A DNA stretch of 64,000 nt, from the NCBI GenBank assembly GCA_021772985.1, contig JAJFKX010000012.1, positions 62,001 through 126,000 on the forward strand. The letters are read 5' to 3'. Within the stretch, counting starts at the first letter, position 1. The number at the start of each line of letters is the position of its first letter. The DNA comes from Gammaproteobacteria bacterium (GTDB taxonomy: Bacteria > Pseudomonadota > Gammaproteobacteria > Xanthomonadales > Wenzhouxiangellaceae). The position numbers and the translations under genes were made by a program. The notes beneath the pieces are model-generated. The model saw only the letters and a list, made by a program, of their open reading frames with translations. It did no database searches and was not told the DNA's origin. Below are positions 1-8,748 of this stretch, one piece after another.

Positions 1-95
1 GGGCTGATGGTAGTAGTGCAAACAGCGCCGAATGTAGCCATGGGTGTCAGCATCAGAATAAGGAGTATAAATAGCAATCTTGAGTAACTGGACAC
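1..95 (-). CDS. N-terminus of an exported protein (partial, runs off the left edge)
   Basis: Reading the reverse strand from a GTG at 95 gives about 31 residues that look like a signal peptide: a short polar start, the hydrophobic stretch LLFILLILMLTPMATFG, then AVC. A GGGAG Shine-Dalgarno lies about 8 bases upstream, and an in-frame stop (126-128) limits the start. The likely cleavage is signal peptidase I near FGA/VC; it is not a clean lipobox. The ORF track misses it because it has no stop inside the window. Nothing of the mature protein is visible, so the function is unknown. Confidence 0.45.
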   Translation of the reverse strand, partial: MSSYSRLLFILLILMLTPMATFGAVCTTTIS

Positions 96-410
96 GGAGT
101 TTTCTCCCAGTTTGTTAGTACTTCTTTAGTGTCTTTTGCGCTAGTTTACCAAATATTATTGCAGATGGGAATATTAATAATATCCGTAGCTTATGAAAGT
201 ATTATAAATATAACATTAACTTTTCAACTCTATGTCCGGCAGGCTTCCAGCCCGGACTTCTCATCACCTTTCCAGGGTGGCGCCTCAATAGCGTGCACCG
301 TCTATTTTTCGCTCAATCAGAGCGCCAGAAGTGTGCGCCGGTTTGGTGCTTATATTTCTTGTCATGTTTAATCTCTGATGGTCTAATTTCCCGCCCCTTG
401 GGGCGAGTAG

Positions 411-434
411 TCATTCCCTCCTACGCGGAAATGA
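411..434. repeat. REP-like imperfect palindrome
   Basis: The sequence TCATTCCCTCC-TACGC-GGAAATGA has arms that pair with few mismatches. It resembles the short dispersed TCATTCCCGC...GCGGGAATGA palindromes found between genes in many proteobacteria. Only one copy is evident in the window, so dispersal is assumed from the form, not shown. Confidence 0.4.
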
Positions 435-446
435 CGATTTAATAGC

Positions 447-462
447 CCACAGCTTGCTGTGG
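447..462. repeat. Perfect 7-bp hairpin
   Basis: CCACAGC-TT-GCTGTGG is a perfect inverted repeat with a two-base gap, about 12 bases after the REP-like palindrome. No T-run follows on either strand, so a terminator role is not supported. It may be part of the same repeat element. Confidence 0.35.
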
Positions 463-623
463 AGATGTTTAATGCGGTAATGATCTATTAATAATCGTTG
501 GTTTTTCCACGCATTCACAGTGTCTGCAGTATGTTGCCCAAAGCCGCTAAGATGTGTTTCAGATAGACTAACAGAGGGATTTTGATAGTGGGTTCGTAAT
601 CCGGTTAACCCTGTAAAGAATTT

Positions 624-1463
624 ATGCTGAACAATAAACAGATCAAACAATTCCAGGCGCAGGGTTACCTGGTGCTGGAAAATGCAATTGCAGCACCTGA
701 TGTTGCTGCTGTTAAACAAGCGGCACTGGCTATTGTTGATGATTTTGATATCGATCAACATCGGACCGTATTCAAAACCACTGACCGGAATGTCAGTCGT
801 GACGATTATTTTTTTGATTCAGCCGAGGCTGTGCATTGTTTTCTGGAAGAAGGTGCATTGGATGCGGCCGGCGAACTTATCCGACCAAAGGAGTTGGCAA
901 TCAATAAGATCGGGCATGCCATGCATGATCTTGTACCGGAATTTACGGCATTCTGCCGGTTGCCTTTGATTGGTCAGATTTTGCGGGATATTGGTTACTC
1001 TGAGCCACAGCTTTGGCAAACCATGTATATCTTTAAACAGCCGGGGATTGGGGGTGAGGTAAGTTGGCACCAGGATGCCAGTTATTTGATTACTGATCCA
1101 CCTTGTGTAACCGGCATCTGGGTTGCGGTTGAAGATGCACATCAGGGTAATGGTTGTTTATGGGTACAGCCAGGCCAGCATCGTTCAGCATTGCGTGAGA
1201 TTTATCATGTGGATTGGCAGCAGCGTAAAGGTAGGCTGACCACGCTGGATGATACGCCATGGCAGACTGATGCAAAGGCAGTGCCGGTGGAAGTGCCAGC
1301 GGGTAGCATGGTGCTGTTCCATGATCATATGCCGCACTACAGTTCACAGAATTATTCGGATACTTCCAGGCATGCATTTACCATGCATGTCGCTGACAAG
1401 CATGCCGAATGGTCGCAGCAAAACTGGCTGCAGAGAAATCAGCTGGGAAGATTTCGCCTTTAA
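624..1463 (+). CDS. Phytanoyl-CoA dioxygenase (PhyH) family Fe(II)/2-oxoglutarate oxygenase
   Basis: The 279-residue protein has the PhyH family fold signature. An HxD pair lies in SWHQDASYL near residue 150, a distal histidine in DHMPHYSSQN near residue 240, and an arginine in TSRHAFTMH that would bind 2-oxoglutarate. These are the metal and cosubstrate ligands of the double-stranded beta-helix oxygenases. Length is normal. It is soluble, with no signal peptide. The substrate cannot be read from the sequence; family members hydroxylate acyl-CoAs, ectoine or small secondary metabolites. It stands alone, with about 125 bases to the next gene. The Shine-Dalgarno (AAAG) is weak, but the N-terminus matches the family well. 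Confidence 0.85.
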   Translation: MLNNKQIKQFQAQGYLVLENAIAAPDVAAVKQAALAIVDDFDIDQHRTVFKTTDRNVSRDDYFFDSAEAVHCFLEEGALDAAGELIRPKELAINKIGHAMHDLVPEFTAFCRLPLIGQILRDIGYSEPQLWQTMYIFKQPGIGGEVSWHQDASYLITDPPCVTGIWVAVEDAHQGNGCLWVQPGQHRSALREIYHVDWQQRKGRLTTLDDTPWQTDAKAVPVEVPAGSMVLFHDHMPHYSSQNYSDTSRHAFTMHVADKHAEWSQQNWLQRNQLGRFRL

Positions 1464-1588
1464 AAAAAGGGTGTTGATACTTTCGCAGGTGTCTTTATCA
1501 GTAATTAATTTCGGAATATGGTTAAACTAAGCGCCAGCAAAATCCATGGTGACACCGTTAAAGTTGCCAAAAACGTTAGGAGATATCC

Positions 1589-2908
1589 ATGATACGAAGC
1601 TTCACCTGTCTATTGGTGGTTTTGTTGTTTGCCACCGTGACGGCTTCTGCCGGCAGTCTGAATGCTGAGATTGAGCAAGATTACAATGCTTATCTAGGCA
1701 GTCTTTTTGATCATTTTCATCGCAACCCGGAATTATCACTGGTTGAATTTGAAACAGCCAAACGAATAGCCTCCGAGCTTCGCAATGTCGGCTATGAAGT
1801 TACCGAAGGTGTAGGCGGCACCGGTGTGGTAGCAATGATGGAAAACGGAGCTGGTCCGCTGGTAATGATGCGAGCCGACATGGACGGTCTTCCGGTAGAA
1901 GAAAAATCGGGATTGGCTAATGCTTCGAAAGCAACACAGGAAGATCCGATTACCGGCAATATGGTAGCGACCATGCATGCTTGCGGCCACGATGTCCATA
2001 TCACCAGTCTGGTTGGGGCTGCACGGCAAATGGCAGCTCATAAAGATCAGTGGAGCGGTACGTTAATGCTGGTCGGGCAACCGGCTGAAGAACGTATTAT
2101 TGGTGCCAAGATGATGAAGGATGATGGAATCTGGGATCGTTTTGGGCGCCCGGATTACGCCTTGGCATTTCATGTGTCCGCTAATGATGTTGCCGGCAAA
2201 ATAAATATTTCTGAAGGCAGTCCCTATGCCGGTGCAGACACCGTTGATATTATTATCCACGGTGTTGGCACTCATGGCGCACATCCCCACCGGGGCAAGG
2301 ACCCGATCGTATTGGGTAGCCAGATTGTGATGGCATTACAGACCCTGGTTGCACGTGAACTGTCGCCCAGGGATCCGGGTGTGGTTACTGTCGGCTCATT
2401 TCATTCAGGTACTAAGCACAACATTATCTCTGATCGGGCACATTTGCAGCTCACTGTGCGCAATACCAGCGTAGCGACCCGGGAACTGTTGTTGAATGGG
2501 ATCAAGCGGATTGCTGAAAATATGGGGAGAGTGGCCGGATTGCCCGAAGATAAATTACCGGAAGTGATTGTTTCAGAAGAAAGCGTTCCGCCAACCATTA
2601 ACGACCCGGTATTGGCACGACGGTTAAAGGCAGCTTGGGCCAAGGCCATGGGCGAAGCAACAGTCATCGATAAGCCCACTAAAGGTATGGGGGCTGAAGA
2701 TTTTCCGTATTTTTCGGTAAACCCACCAATCACCAGTGTTTACTGGGCGATTGGCGGTACGCCAGTTGAGGACTTTGAGCGTGAGGCCGCTGGTGGAACG
2801 CCAGTCCCCAGTCATCATTCGCCTTTGTTCAAAATCTCGCCAGAGCCATCGGTACGTGCTGGTGTTGAATCGACAGTGGTGGCATTACTGGAGTTAATGG
2901 GCAGCTAA
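1589..2908 (+). CDS. Exported M20D-family amidohydrolase
   Basis: This 439-residue protein begins with a signal peptide (hydrophobic LLVVLLFATVTASA) and continues as an M20D amidohydrolase of the hippurate hydrolase / IAA-amino acid hydrolase type. Visible metal-site motifs are MMRADMDGLPV near residue 95, MHACGHDVH near 130, PAEE near 165 and a GAEDFPYF segment near 375. Family members hydrolyse N-acyl amino acids or amidated aromatic acids with two metal ions. The start is fixed by AGGAG six bases upstream. Periplasmic location is inferred from the leader, which the classic cytosolic enzymes lack; the substrate is unknown. Confidence 0.88.
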   Translation: MIRSFTCLLVVLLFATVTASAGSLNAEIEQDYNAYLGSLFDHFHRNPELSLVEFETAKRIASELRNVGYEVTEGVGGTGVVAMMENGAGPLVMMRADMDGLPVEEKSGLANASKATQEDPITGNMVATMHACGHDVHITSLVGAARQMAAHKDQWSGTLMLVGQPAEERIIGAKMMKDDGIWDRFGRPDYALAFHVSANDVAGKINISEGSPYAGADTVDIIIHGVGTHGAHPHRGKDPIVLGSQIVMALQTLVARELSPRDPGVVTVGSFHSGTKHNIISDRAHLQLTVRNTSVATRELLLNGIKRIAENMGRVAGLPEDKLPEVIVSEESVPPTINDPVLARRLKAAWAKAMGEATVIDKPTKGMGAEDFPYFSVNPPITSVYWAIGGTPVEDFEREAAGGTPVPSHHSPLFKISPEPSVRAGVESTVVALLELMGS

Positions 2909-2938
2909 ATATCGATTGTTGTCATTGTTAAATAATGG

Positions 2939-2974
2939 CCTATCCCGATTCAATAACTGGTGAGTCGGGGTAGG
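2939..2974 (+). terminator. Stem-loop after the M20D gene
   Basis: CCTATCCCGATTC and GAGTCGGGGTAGG form a 13-pair stem, two pairs being G-U, around a 10-base loop, 30 bases after the stop. There is no good T-run behind it, so it is only a probable terminator or mRNA-stabilising hairpin. Confidence 0.4.
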
Positions 2975-3137
2975 TAAATAACCTGACTGGTTAATACTGT
3001 TAACGCATCACCAGTAAATCCGTACTCGGCCCGTTCCAGTGAGTGATGTTGTCTACAGTTTTTTGGGAAATTCAATAAGCGGCTTTTTTCAATAGTGACT
3101 ATGGCTTGATCTGATTAATTTCAGTTATCGGGTAAAT

Positions 3138-4016
3138 TTAACGATGATTATCTTCGAGGAAAACTTTCCCTCCTTGATAATCAAAAGTGATTTTGAATCG
3201 TTCGAATAAGGCGTTACCAGCATTGGCGTGCTTATAGCGGCCGCCATCTCTGTCAGGGATGCTCGCTTGTATATCGAACAGTTCGAAAGGTCCAATTTTC
3301 AGCATTGGCCAAACGCCATCGCGGATAGTGAATTCACCACGTGCTCCGGCGGCAGTGGTTTCCTGCCATTCGATGTCTTCCGGTATACCGCCTATTTTTT
3401 CCACACCATTAGAAAACAGTTCCAATCCAAAGCTGGAACCGGTATCCATACTGACTATTAAAATCTCACCATTTAATTCCACTTGCATCAATGGCATGAT
3501 ATCGTCGGGCGCGGTAACCAGATCAAAAACATACGTATTTTCACCTATATCCGGCAGTTGGGGATCAAATTGTATGCTTTGACGTGCATAGTCTATTTGC
3601 ACTGTCTTGTTGTTAAGAAAACTGTTACCCAAAATGCCGTGCAGATCTAATCCCAGTTTGCTGGATATACCGCCGGTAGGAAAAGCCACCGCATTGATGT
3701 CGCCAAAGTCCCGACCTTGAAGCTGCAGTGATTGAATAGAGCTCGGGTAAATATAAACTGTATCCTTCCCGCCGCCATTTGCTTGAGATGCGTTTTGTTC
3801 GTCCAGTGGTAAACCCAATCGTTTTACCAGTTCAGTATCAATCGCCGATGGGGTAACACCAGTATCCAATATGAATAAATAGGGCCCTTGACCAGCAATT
3901 GTGGCATCCACAAGAATTTGATGTTTGTGGTAATTGAAAGGGATTTCCAGTGGGGTTTTTGCTTCAGCAGGTAAACTGAAAACAAAAATTAATAATAACC
4001 ATGAGTAAATGTTCAT
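3138..4016 (-). CDS. Exported two-domain retropepsin-like aspartyl protease
   Basis: I start at the internal Met (MNIYSWLLLIFVFSLPAEA), which gives a clean signal peptide; the longer ORF would place 45 odd residues before it. The mature protein has two copies of the aspartic-protease signature, ILDTGVTPSAID near residue 50 and SMDTGSSFGLEL near 190. It therefore resembles the single-chain bacterial retropepsin-like proteins in which both catalytic Asp are supplied in cis. An exported or periplasmic protease is inferred; the target is unknown. No strong Shine-Dalgarno precedes either start. Downstream it faces the M20D gene tail to tail, and upstream lies a broken duplicate of the TPR gene. 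Confidence 0.75.
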   Translation of the reverse strand: MNIYSWLLLIFVFSLPAEAKTPLEIPFNYHKHQILVDATIAGQGPYLFILDTGVTPSAIDTELVKRLGLPLDEQNASQANGGGKDTVYIYPSSIQSLQLQGRDFGDINAVAFPTGGISSKLGLDLHGILGNSFLNNKTVQIDYARQSIQFDPQLPDIGENTYVFDLVTAPDDIMPLMQVELNGEILIVSMDTGSSFGLELFSNGVEKIGGIPEDIEWQETTAAGARGEFTIRDGVWPMLKIGPFELFDIQASIPDRDGGRYKHANAGNALFERFKITFDYQGGKVFLEDNHR

Positions 4017-4122
4017 TCTGCGAAGGTAAACACCAATGGATTGCCGGTCAATAAGGTTGACGTTAGGATGCAGGCTATTAAAGATTAACAACCTGACATC
4101 AGTTAGATTGGATGGGCTGCAT

Positions 4123-4464
4123 TTAAAATCGCGAAGCAGCCAGCGCAACATCCGCTTCCACCCACACGCTATCCAATTTTTGCTGCATGGCTTCAGCTTC
4201 AGACGTATTACCCTGTGCTTTCAGGCTTTTAACCAGGCCGAACATTGACCGGCCGTTACCTGGATAAATTGCCAGGTCGTTGCGATATACAGCTTCTGCA
4301 GTGGCAGCATCGCCAGCAGTCAGTAATGCTTTACCAAGTGATTGACGAGTAGGGTAGTACCAAAAAGGTGGCTCAGTGTACGGCAACTCATCTTGAGCGG
4401 CGACCGCAGCTGTGAAGTGGGTGACTGCTTCGGCAGCACTATTTTCAGCCGTTGCTATTACCAT
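4123..4464 (-). pseudogene. Broken C-terminal copy of the TPR lipoprotein
   Basis: This fragment repeats the last ~105 residues of the intact TPR lipoprotein encoded at 5646-7370, with about 11 differences by my alignment (both contain HFTAAVAAQDELPYTEPPFW). Homology begins abruptly in TAEN(S/N)AAEA and reaches the shared C-terminus ADVAL..SRF. It has no N-terminal part, no signal peptide and no plausible start. It is the remnant of a duplication in the same orientation; the DUF817 gene and a GNAT remnant lie between the two copies. The ORF track gives it a start at an accidental ATG. Confidence 0.8.
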
Positions 4465-4658
4465 TTCAGCCTTGCCATACCCGTTAATCTAAACTTGCCC
4501 CATTCAGTGACTGGTTTCGCGCCTGGCTTTAGATAAAACTTAATAGCATGCTTGTTCCAGCCCAGAACTAACCATTCCATGCTGGTACAGTTATGTTGAT
4601 GGCATGCGCCAGTTATTTTGTAAGTGTTAATAGCCAGATGGATGATGAGTGATGCCAT
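4458..4658 (-). pseudogene. C-terminal remnant of a GNAT acetyltransferase
   Basis: The 66-residue ORF ends in GWNKHAIKFYLKPGAKPV...EWGKFRLTG. This matches the conserved end of GNAT N-acetyltransferases of the diamine acetyltransferase type (V-x-D-W-N-x-x-A-I-x-F-Y-x-x-L-G-A, then EW and RL). The acetyl-CoA-binding motif that should lie about 40 residues earlier (RGxGxG/A) is absent, so only the tail of a gene survives. The fragment runs directly into the broken TPR copy, suggesting a deletion joined the two. Confidence 0.55.
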
Positions 4659-4713
4659 TTTCCATTGTGGTGAGAGCTGAGTGCAGTGTGGATTTAATGG
4701 GTGTTTATGTGTG

Positions 4714-5484
4714 TCACTTAACGCTACGAATAGGTATGCTGTTTATCAATGTGATCAAAACGAAGCTCAACAACATCAACAAATACCATGACGATAATTT
4801 TGTTATTGGAACCATTCTCCACTCAATAAGCTGGTTAGGATAAACCCAGATATTTGCGTAAGTGGCAATGTTTTCGGCGATCCAAATAAACAACGCAACC
4901 AGCAACCAGCCGAGCAGTAACGGCATACATCGCATAGTTGTTTTAACTCTAAAATAGATTACAGTTCTCCAAAACATTATTGCAGTAATTGTCAGTAAAA
5001 CCCATCTGGCATCAGGCAGGAAGTGATGAGAAAAGAAATTGATATAGATACCCAGGATCAGCAACACAGTGAGTATTTTGGAAGGGTAGTTTGAAAATTC
5101 AAACCCAAAGATTCTCCATACACGTGCTATGTAACTGCCAACGGCGCTGTACATAAAACCAGTAAATAAAGGCACATTTCCAATACCAAAAAAATATTCT
5201 TCAGGATAATTCCATGAAGCTATTAAATCAGATGTCTTAAATAGCTCCATAATTGTGGCGACAATATGAAAGACAACAATAACCAGTGCTTCTTTAGTTG
5301 TCTCAAGTTTAAACAGCAATAGAATAATTTGGAACAGTATTGCAGATAGGAAAATAAAATCGTATCTGTGCAGGATTTCTACCGGATACCAAAAATGGGT
5401 GACAAGCATAACCAGTAGCAAAAAACCACCGAACAAGCAGGCATAGGCTTGCTTTAGTCCAAACAGCCAAAATTCTTTTATCAA
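4714..5484 (-). CDS. DUF817 family integral membrane protein
   Basis: The 256-residue protein is almost entirely hydrophobic, with about eight predicted membrane spans. It carries the DUF817 (YoaT-like) hallmarks: ELFKTSDLIASWNYPE near residue 85, GNVPLFTGFMYSAVGSYI near 105, and WIAENIATYANIWVYPNQ near 205. The biochemical role of the family is not established. Two glutamates and an asparagine sit in or next to membrane spans. Base composition is more AT-rich than the neighbours. It sits between the intact and broken copies of the TPR gene, so it may have been placed here by the same rearrangement. Confidence 0.75.
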   Translation of the reverse strand: MIKEFWLFGLKQAYACLFGGFLLLVMLVTHFWYPVEILHRYDFIFLSAILFQIILLLFKLETTKEALVIVVFHIVATIMELFKTSDLIASWNYPEEYFFGIGNVPLFTGFMYSAVGSYIARVWRIFGFEFSNYPSKILTVLLILGIYINFFSHHFLPDARWVLLTITAIMFWRTVIYFRVKTTMRCMPLLLGWLLVALFIWIAENIATYANIWVYPNQLIEWRMVPITKLSSWYLLMLLSFVLITLINSIPIRSVK

Positions 5485-5645
5485 ATTTTATCTTCCATTC
5501 GAATTCGGATAAGTGTATGGGTAAGGAGGGTTGGCATACGAATCTAAACTTTTTGTACCCAATCGTTATTTGCAACAGCAGTAGCTGACGGACATGGTGG
5601 AATGCCCGTCTTTATGAGTGCTTGATCGATTTACCCTTGCAGTAT

Positions 5646-7370
5646 TCAGAAGCGCGATGATGTTAATGCAACATCCGCTTCCACCCACACGCTATCCAAT
5701 TTTTGTTGCATGGCTTCAGCTTCAGATGTTTTGCCTTGTGCTTCCAGACTTTTAACCAGGCCGAACATTGACCAGCCATTTCGCGGATAAATTTCCAGGT
5801 CGCTACGATATACGGCTTCTGCAGCAGCAGCATCGCCGACTGTCAATAATGCTTTACCAAGCGATTGGCGAGTAGGGTAGTACCAAAAAGGTGGCTCTGT
5901 GTATGGCAACTCATCTTGGGCCGCGACCGCAGCGGTGAAATGCGTGACTGCTTCTGCAGCATTATTTTCTGCCGTTGCTATTTCACCTTGTGCCAATTCA
6001 TCTGCTATTAATAGTAATTGGCTGGCTGGATAATCGATGGTGTCCAAAAAATGCACTTTGCTGGATTCACGCAGTGGCACCAACGCAGCATATTCAGCTT
6101 TTGCTGATACTGGATCACCCTGCCGGGCAAATGCGGTAGCGCGTACGTAGTGCCAGATGGCATTGGAAAAATCCAGCTCAGCGGCAGGTTGTGGCTCTTG
6201 CAGCAATTCATCCCACCGACCGAACTGGGTTAGTGCCAATAAAGGGATGGTGTGGAAAAACTCAACCATTGGAAATTCTTCGATGACTTCCAGTCTGACA
6301 TTGGCGGCAACCCGTCGGGCCGATTTGATGGCCAGTTCGCTGCGTCCTTCCATGCTGGATGCGGCCCATAAAAAGTGAATGTTATGAGGATAGTAAAGCG
6401 CCGGGTAAAACCCTTGAGCATTACACTGGGCAATGTAATTTTCATCAACATCAGCAGCGAGAATATTTGCTTCTGAAGCATCATGGTAACGTCCCACACG
6501 CCAGTATATATGTGCCGGCATATGTACCAGATGGCCGGCACCGGGAACAAGGTTAGTCAGCATATCTGCTGCCGGTTCAGCACGCTCCGGGCTGGAAGAA
6601 GCTTCGACGGCATGAATATACAAATGCAATGCCAGCGGGTGATCGGGCGATCTTTCCAAAACTGTTTCCAAGGCGGCAATCACTTCTTCGGTAAATGGTT
6701 TGGGATTTTCCGGATCTACCCAGTAATCCCAGGGCATGGTGGTCATCAAAGCTTCAGCGAACAGTGATGCGGCATCATCATCATCAGGGTATTTATGATG
6801 TAATGTACGCATGGCATCAGCATAGGCCAGGTCAAGAGGTTCACGTGGGCTACCGGGATCGCCGTTATAGCGCAGAGCCAGAGCATTGATGTAGTCACGC
6901 TCTTGTTCTGAACCTTTATCCTTAAGTTCACTGGCCTTCTGTACAGCAGCATGCGCCGCAATGCGTGCGTCATCCGACATGATAGCCTTGCCATTGCTGG
7001 TGACGTTAATGTTGGGGCCTAACGCCAGGGCTTCACCCCAATAGCACATGGCACAATTACTATCCAAAGTTTGCGCCGCCCTGAATGACCGGGCAGATTC
7101 GGCGTGATTAAAGGCAAAATCGATGATCAGGCCCTGATCAAAATACCTTTGTGCCCAGGGGGCGCTGGTGGTTATTGCATGATGATGATCACCCATGCCC
7201 TCGAATAATGGAGCGCCGCTGTAGGCCACTACCTCGGCTTGGCTTGCTGCCTCACTGAATTGTTTTTCCCCGCCGGCTGATTGAGGATCAGCAGGCGGCC
7301 GATCACAAGCCGATAGTAAAAACGCTGAACATAAAAACAGCTGAGATTTTGATGAATATATTTTGTGCAT
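5646..7370 (-). CDS. Tetratricopeptide-repeat lipoprotein
   Basis: I start at MHKIYSS, 10 residues into the track ORF, because this gives a lipoprotein signal (LFLCSAFLLSAC, lipobox LSAC). About 575 residues follow, built mainly of TPR-like helical pairs. The first is recognisable in YFDQGLIIDFAFNHAESARS and the last ones in the region shared with the nearby broken copy. HHHAITT near residue 60 and the paired cysteines in SNCAMCYWGEAL near 105 are typical of this widespread family of uncharacterised exported TPR proteins. It is probably anchored to the inner or outer membrane, facing the periplasm. The function is unknown; a scaffold role is generic for TPRs. Confidence 0.75.
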   Translation of the reverse strand: MHKIYSSKSQLFLCSAFLLSACDRPPADPQSAGGEKQFSEAASQAEVVAYSGAPLFEGMGDHHHAITTSAPWAQRYFDQGLIIDFAFNHAESARSFRAAQTLDSNCAMCYWGEALALGPNINVTSNGKAIMSDDARIAAHAAVQKASELKDKGSEQERDYINALALRYNGDPGSPREPLDLAYADAMRTLHHKYPDDDDAASLFAEALMTTMPWDYWVDPENPKPFTEEVIAALETVLERSPDHPLALHLYIHAVEASSSPERAEPAADMLTNLVPGAGHLVHMPAHIYWRVGRYHDASEANILAADVDENYIAQCNAQGFYPALYYPHNIHFLWAASSMEGRSELAIKSARRVAANVRLEVIEEFPMVEFFHTIPLLALTQFGRWDELLQEPQPAAELDFSNAIWHYVRATAFARQGDPVSAKAEYAALVPLRESSKVHFLDTIDYPASQLLLIADELAQGEIATAENNAAEAVTHFTAAVAAQDELPYTEPPFWYYPTRQSLGKALLTVGDAAAAEAVYRSDLEIYPRNGWSMFGLVKSLEAQGKTSEAEAMQQKLDSVWVEADVALTSSRF

Positions 7371-7512
7371 GACGCTGACTCCAAGCGATGACTCTTGCAA
7401 TCTGCAGAGTCATTGATCGTTATTTTAATATCAACCGAGTATAGGGCTGTGAAAGGCTGTTTTGCAAAAAGCTGTTGCTGGATTGGATATTTGTGCCTGT
7501 TTATGAATAATT

Positions 7513-8748
7513 TTAGTCAGACCGCTGCCGATCGGTTCGTATCAATTTCAGCAAATCTGAGCCTGCCGGTTGCTGGTAAATGCGCAAGCCAAATTCCTGC
7601 ACCACTGCCAGCAGGTGATCGAAGATATCCGACTGGATATCTTCGTAAACAGCCCACTCGGTGGTATTGGTAAAGCAGTATATTTCTAATGGCAGACCAT
7701 CGGGTCCTGGAGCTAGTTGCCGCACAATCAGTGTCATTCCGGTGTCGATTCCGGGGTGGTTTTTCAGGTAGTTGAGCGTGTATGCCCGAAATGTTCCAAT
7801 GTTGGTCAGTTGCCGTTTGTTTACTTCCGTATCTACCTCGTTTGTGAGTGCCGCATTGTAATCGGCCAGCTCCTGTTGTTTGTGCCTAATGTAGCCCTTG
7901 AGCAATGCGAAACGGTTGAAATGATTCACTTCCTCCGGTGTTTGAATACGAATTGATGACAGGTCGATAATAATTGAACGCTTGATCCGTCGGGCTCCGG
8001 TTTGTGACATTCCGCGCCAGTTTTTGAATGAGTCGGCAATCAGCCGGTGTGTTGGGATGGTGGTAATGGTCTTATCCCAGTTTTGCACTTTGACGGTATG
8101 TAACTGCACATCAATCACATCACCGTCAGCGCCAAACTGCGGCATCTCAATCCAATCACCGACGCGGACCATATCCTGTGCGGTGAGTTGCACGCTGGCG
8201 ACCAGCGACAGGATGGTGTCTTTGAATATCAATAATAAGATAGCGGTCATTGCGCCGAAACCGCTGAGTAACAACAGTGGCGAACGATCCAGCATGGCCG
8301 CTATGGCCAGGATGCTGCCAAATATCCAGACTATGATCTGCAGCAACTGCACAAAGCCCTTCAATGGCCGTGTCCTGGCGACCGGCATAGCGGCATAAAT
8401 GGTATTGGCGGCGCTTAGCATAGCGGTGAGTGCTAGCGTTAACATCAGCACCATATAGCCCATGGCGAGGTTGCGGATAAGCTGCGTAACGCCTTCCGGC
8501 AGGCCAGATATAAACGGCAGTCCGATGAATATAATCAGTGCTGGAACTACCTGCACGAAACGACCAAAGACGTTAAATTCGACCAGCACGTCGTCCCAGG
8601 CAACCTTGGACCGCTCAGCAAATGTCCGTGCGGTGCTGACCACAATGCGCTTGGTGATCAAATTGATGATCAGCGCACCTGCCAGTAGCGCCAGCAGTGC
8701 TAGGCCGGACGGCAGCAGGGGATGAATGGTGCCGAGTTGTTCAAGCAT
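7513..8748 (-). CDS. MscS-family mechanosensitive channel, YbdG-like
   Basis: The 411-residue protein has four or five N-terminal membrane spans and then the MscS pore and beta domain: LLLLSGFGAMTAILLLIFKD (pore helix region) and VRVGDWIEMPQFGADGDVID. The extended C-terminal domain contains IPTHRLIADSFKNWRGMSQTG, characteristic of the YbdG/MscM branch. Members release solutes on hypo-osmotic shock or sense osmotic stress in the inner membrane. Length fits YbdG (about 415 residues). It is monocistronic as far as seen. Confidence 0.88.
   Translation of the reverse strand: MLEQLGTIHPLLPSGLALLALLAGALIINLITKRIVVSTARTFAERSKVAWDDVLVEFNVFGRFVQVVPALIIFIGLPFISGLPEGVTQLIRNLAMGYMVLMLTLALTAMLSAANTIYAAMPVARTRPLKGFVQLLQIIVWIFGSILAIAAMLDRSPLLLLSGFGAMTAILLLIFKDTILSLVASVQLTAQDMVRVGDWIEMPQFGADGDVIDVQLHTVKVQNWDKTITTIPTHRLIADSFKNWRGMSQTGARRIKRSIIIDLSSIRIQTPEEVNHFNRFALLKGYIRHKQQELADYNAALTNEVDTEVNKRQLTNIGTFRAYTLNYLKNHPGIDTGMTLIVRQLAPGPDGLPLEIYCFTNTTEWAVYEDIQSDIFDHLLAVVQEFGLRIYQQPAGSDLLKLIRTDRQRSD

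Larger units (their letters stand above)
96..623. other. Intergenic stretch with palindromes, no supported gene
   Basis: This is an AT-rich gap between the leftward partial gene and the phyH-type gene. The 80-residue plus-strand ORF at 129-371 has no Shine-Dalgarno and no recognisable sequence, so I do not call it. The right half carries two palindromes, listed separately. The minus-strand ORF at 411-761 is mainly a shadow of the next gene, and its tail SSFPRRRE is the usual translation of the REP-like palindrome. Confidence 0.4.

Noticed and set aside
129-371. 80-residue plus-strand ORF
   Set aside because: No Shine-Dalgarno, no recognisable sequence, low-complexity AT-rich start; it sits in an intergenic gap with palindromes.
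411-761. 116-residue minus-strand ORF ending SSFPRRRE
   Set aside because: It mostly overlaps the phyH-type gene in antisense, and its tail is the translation of a REP-like palindrome.
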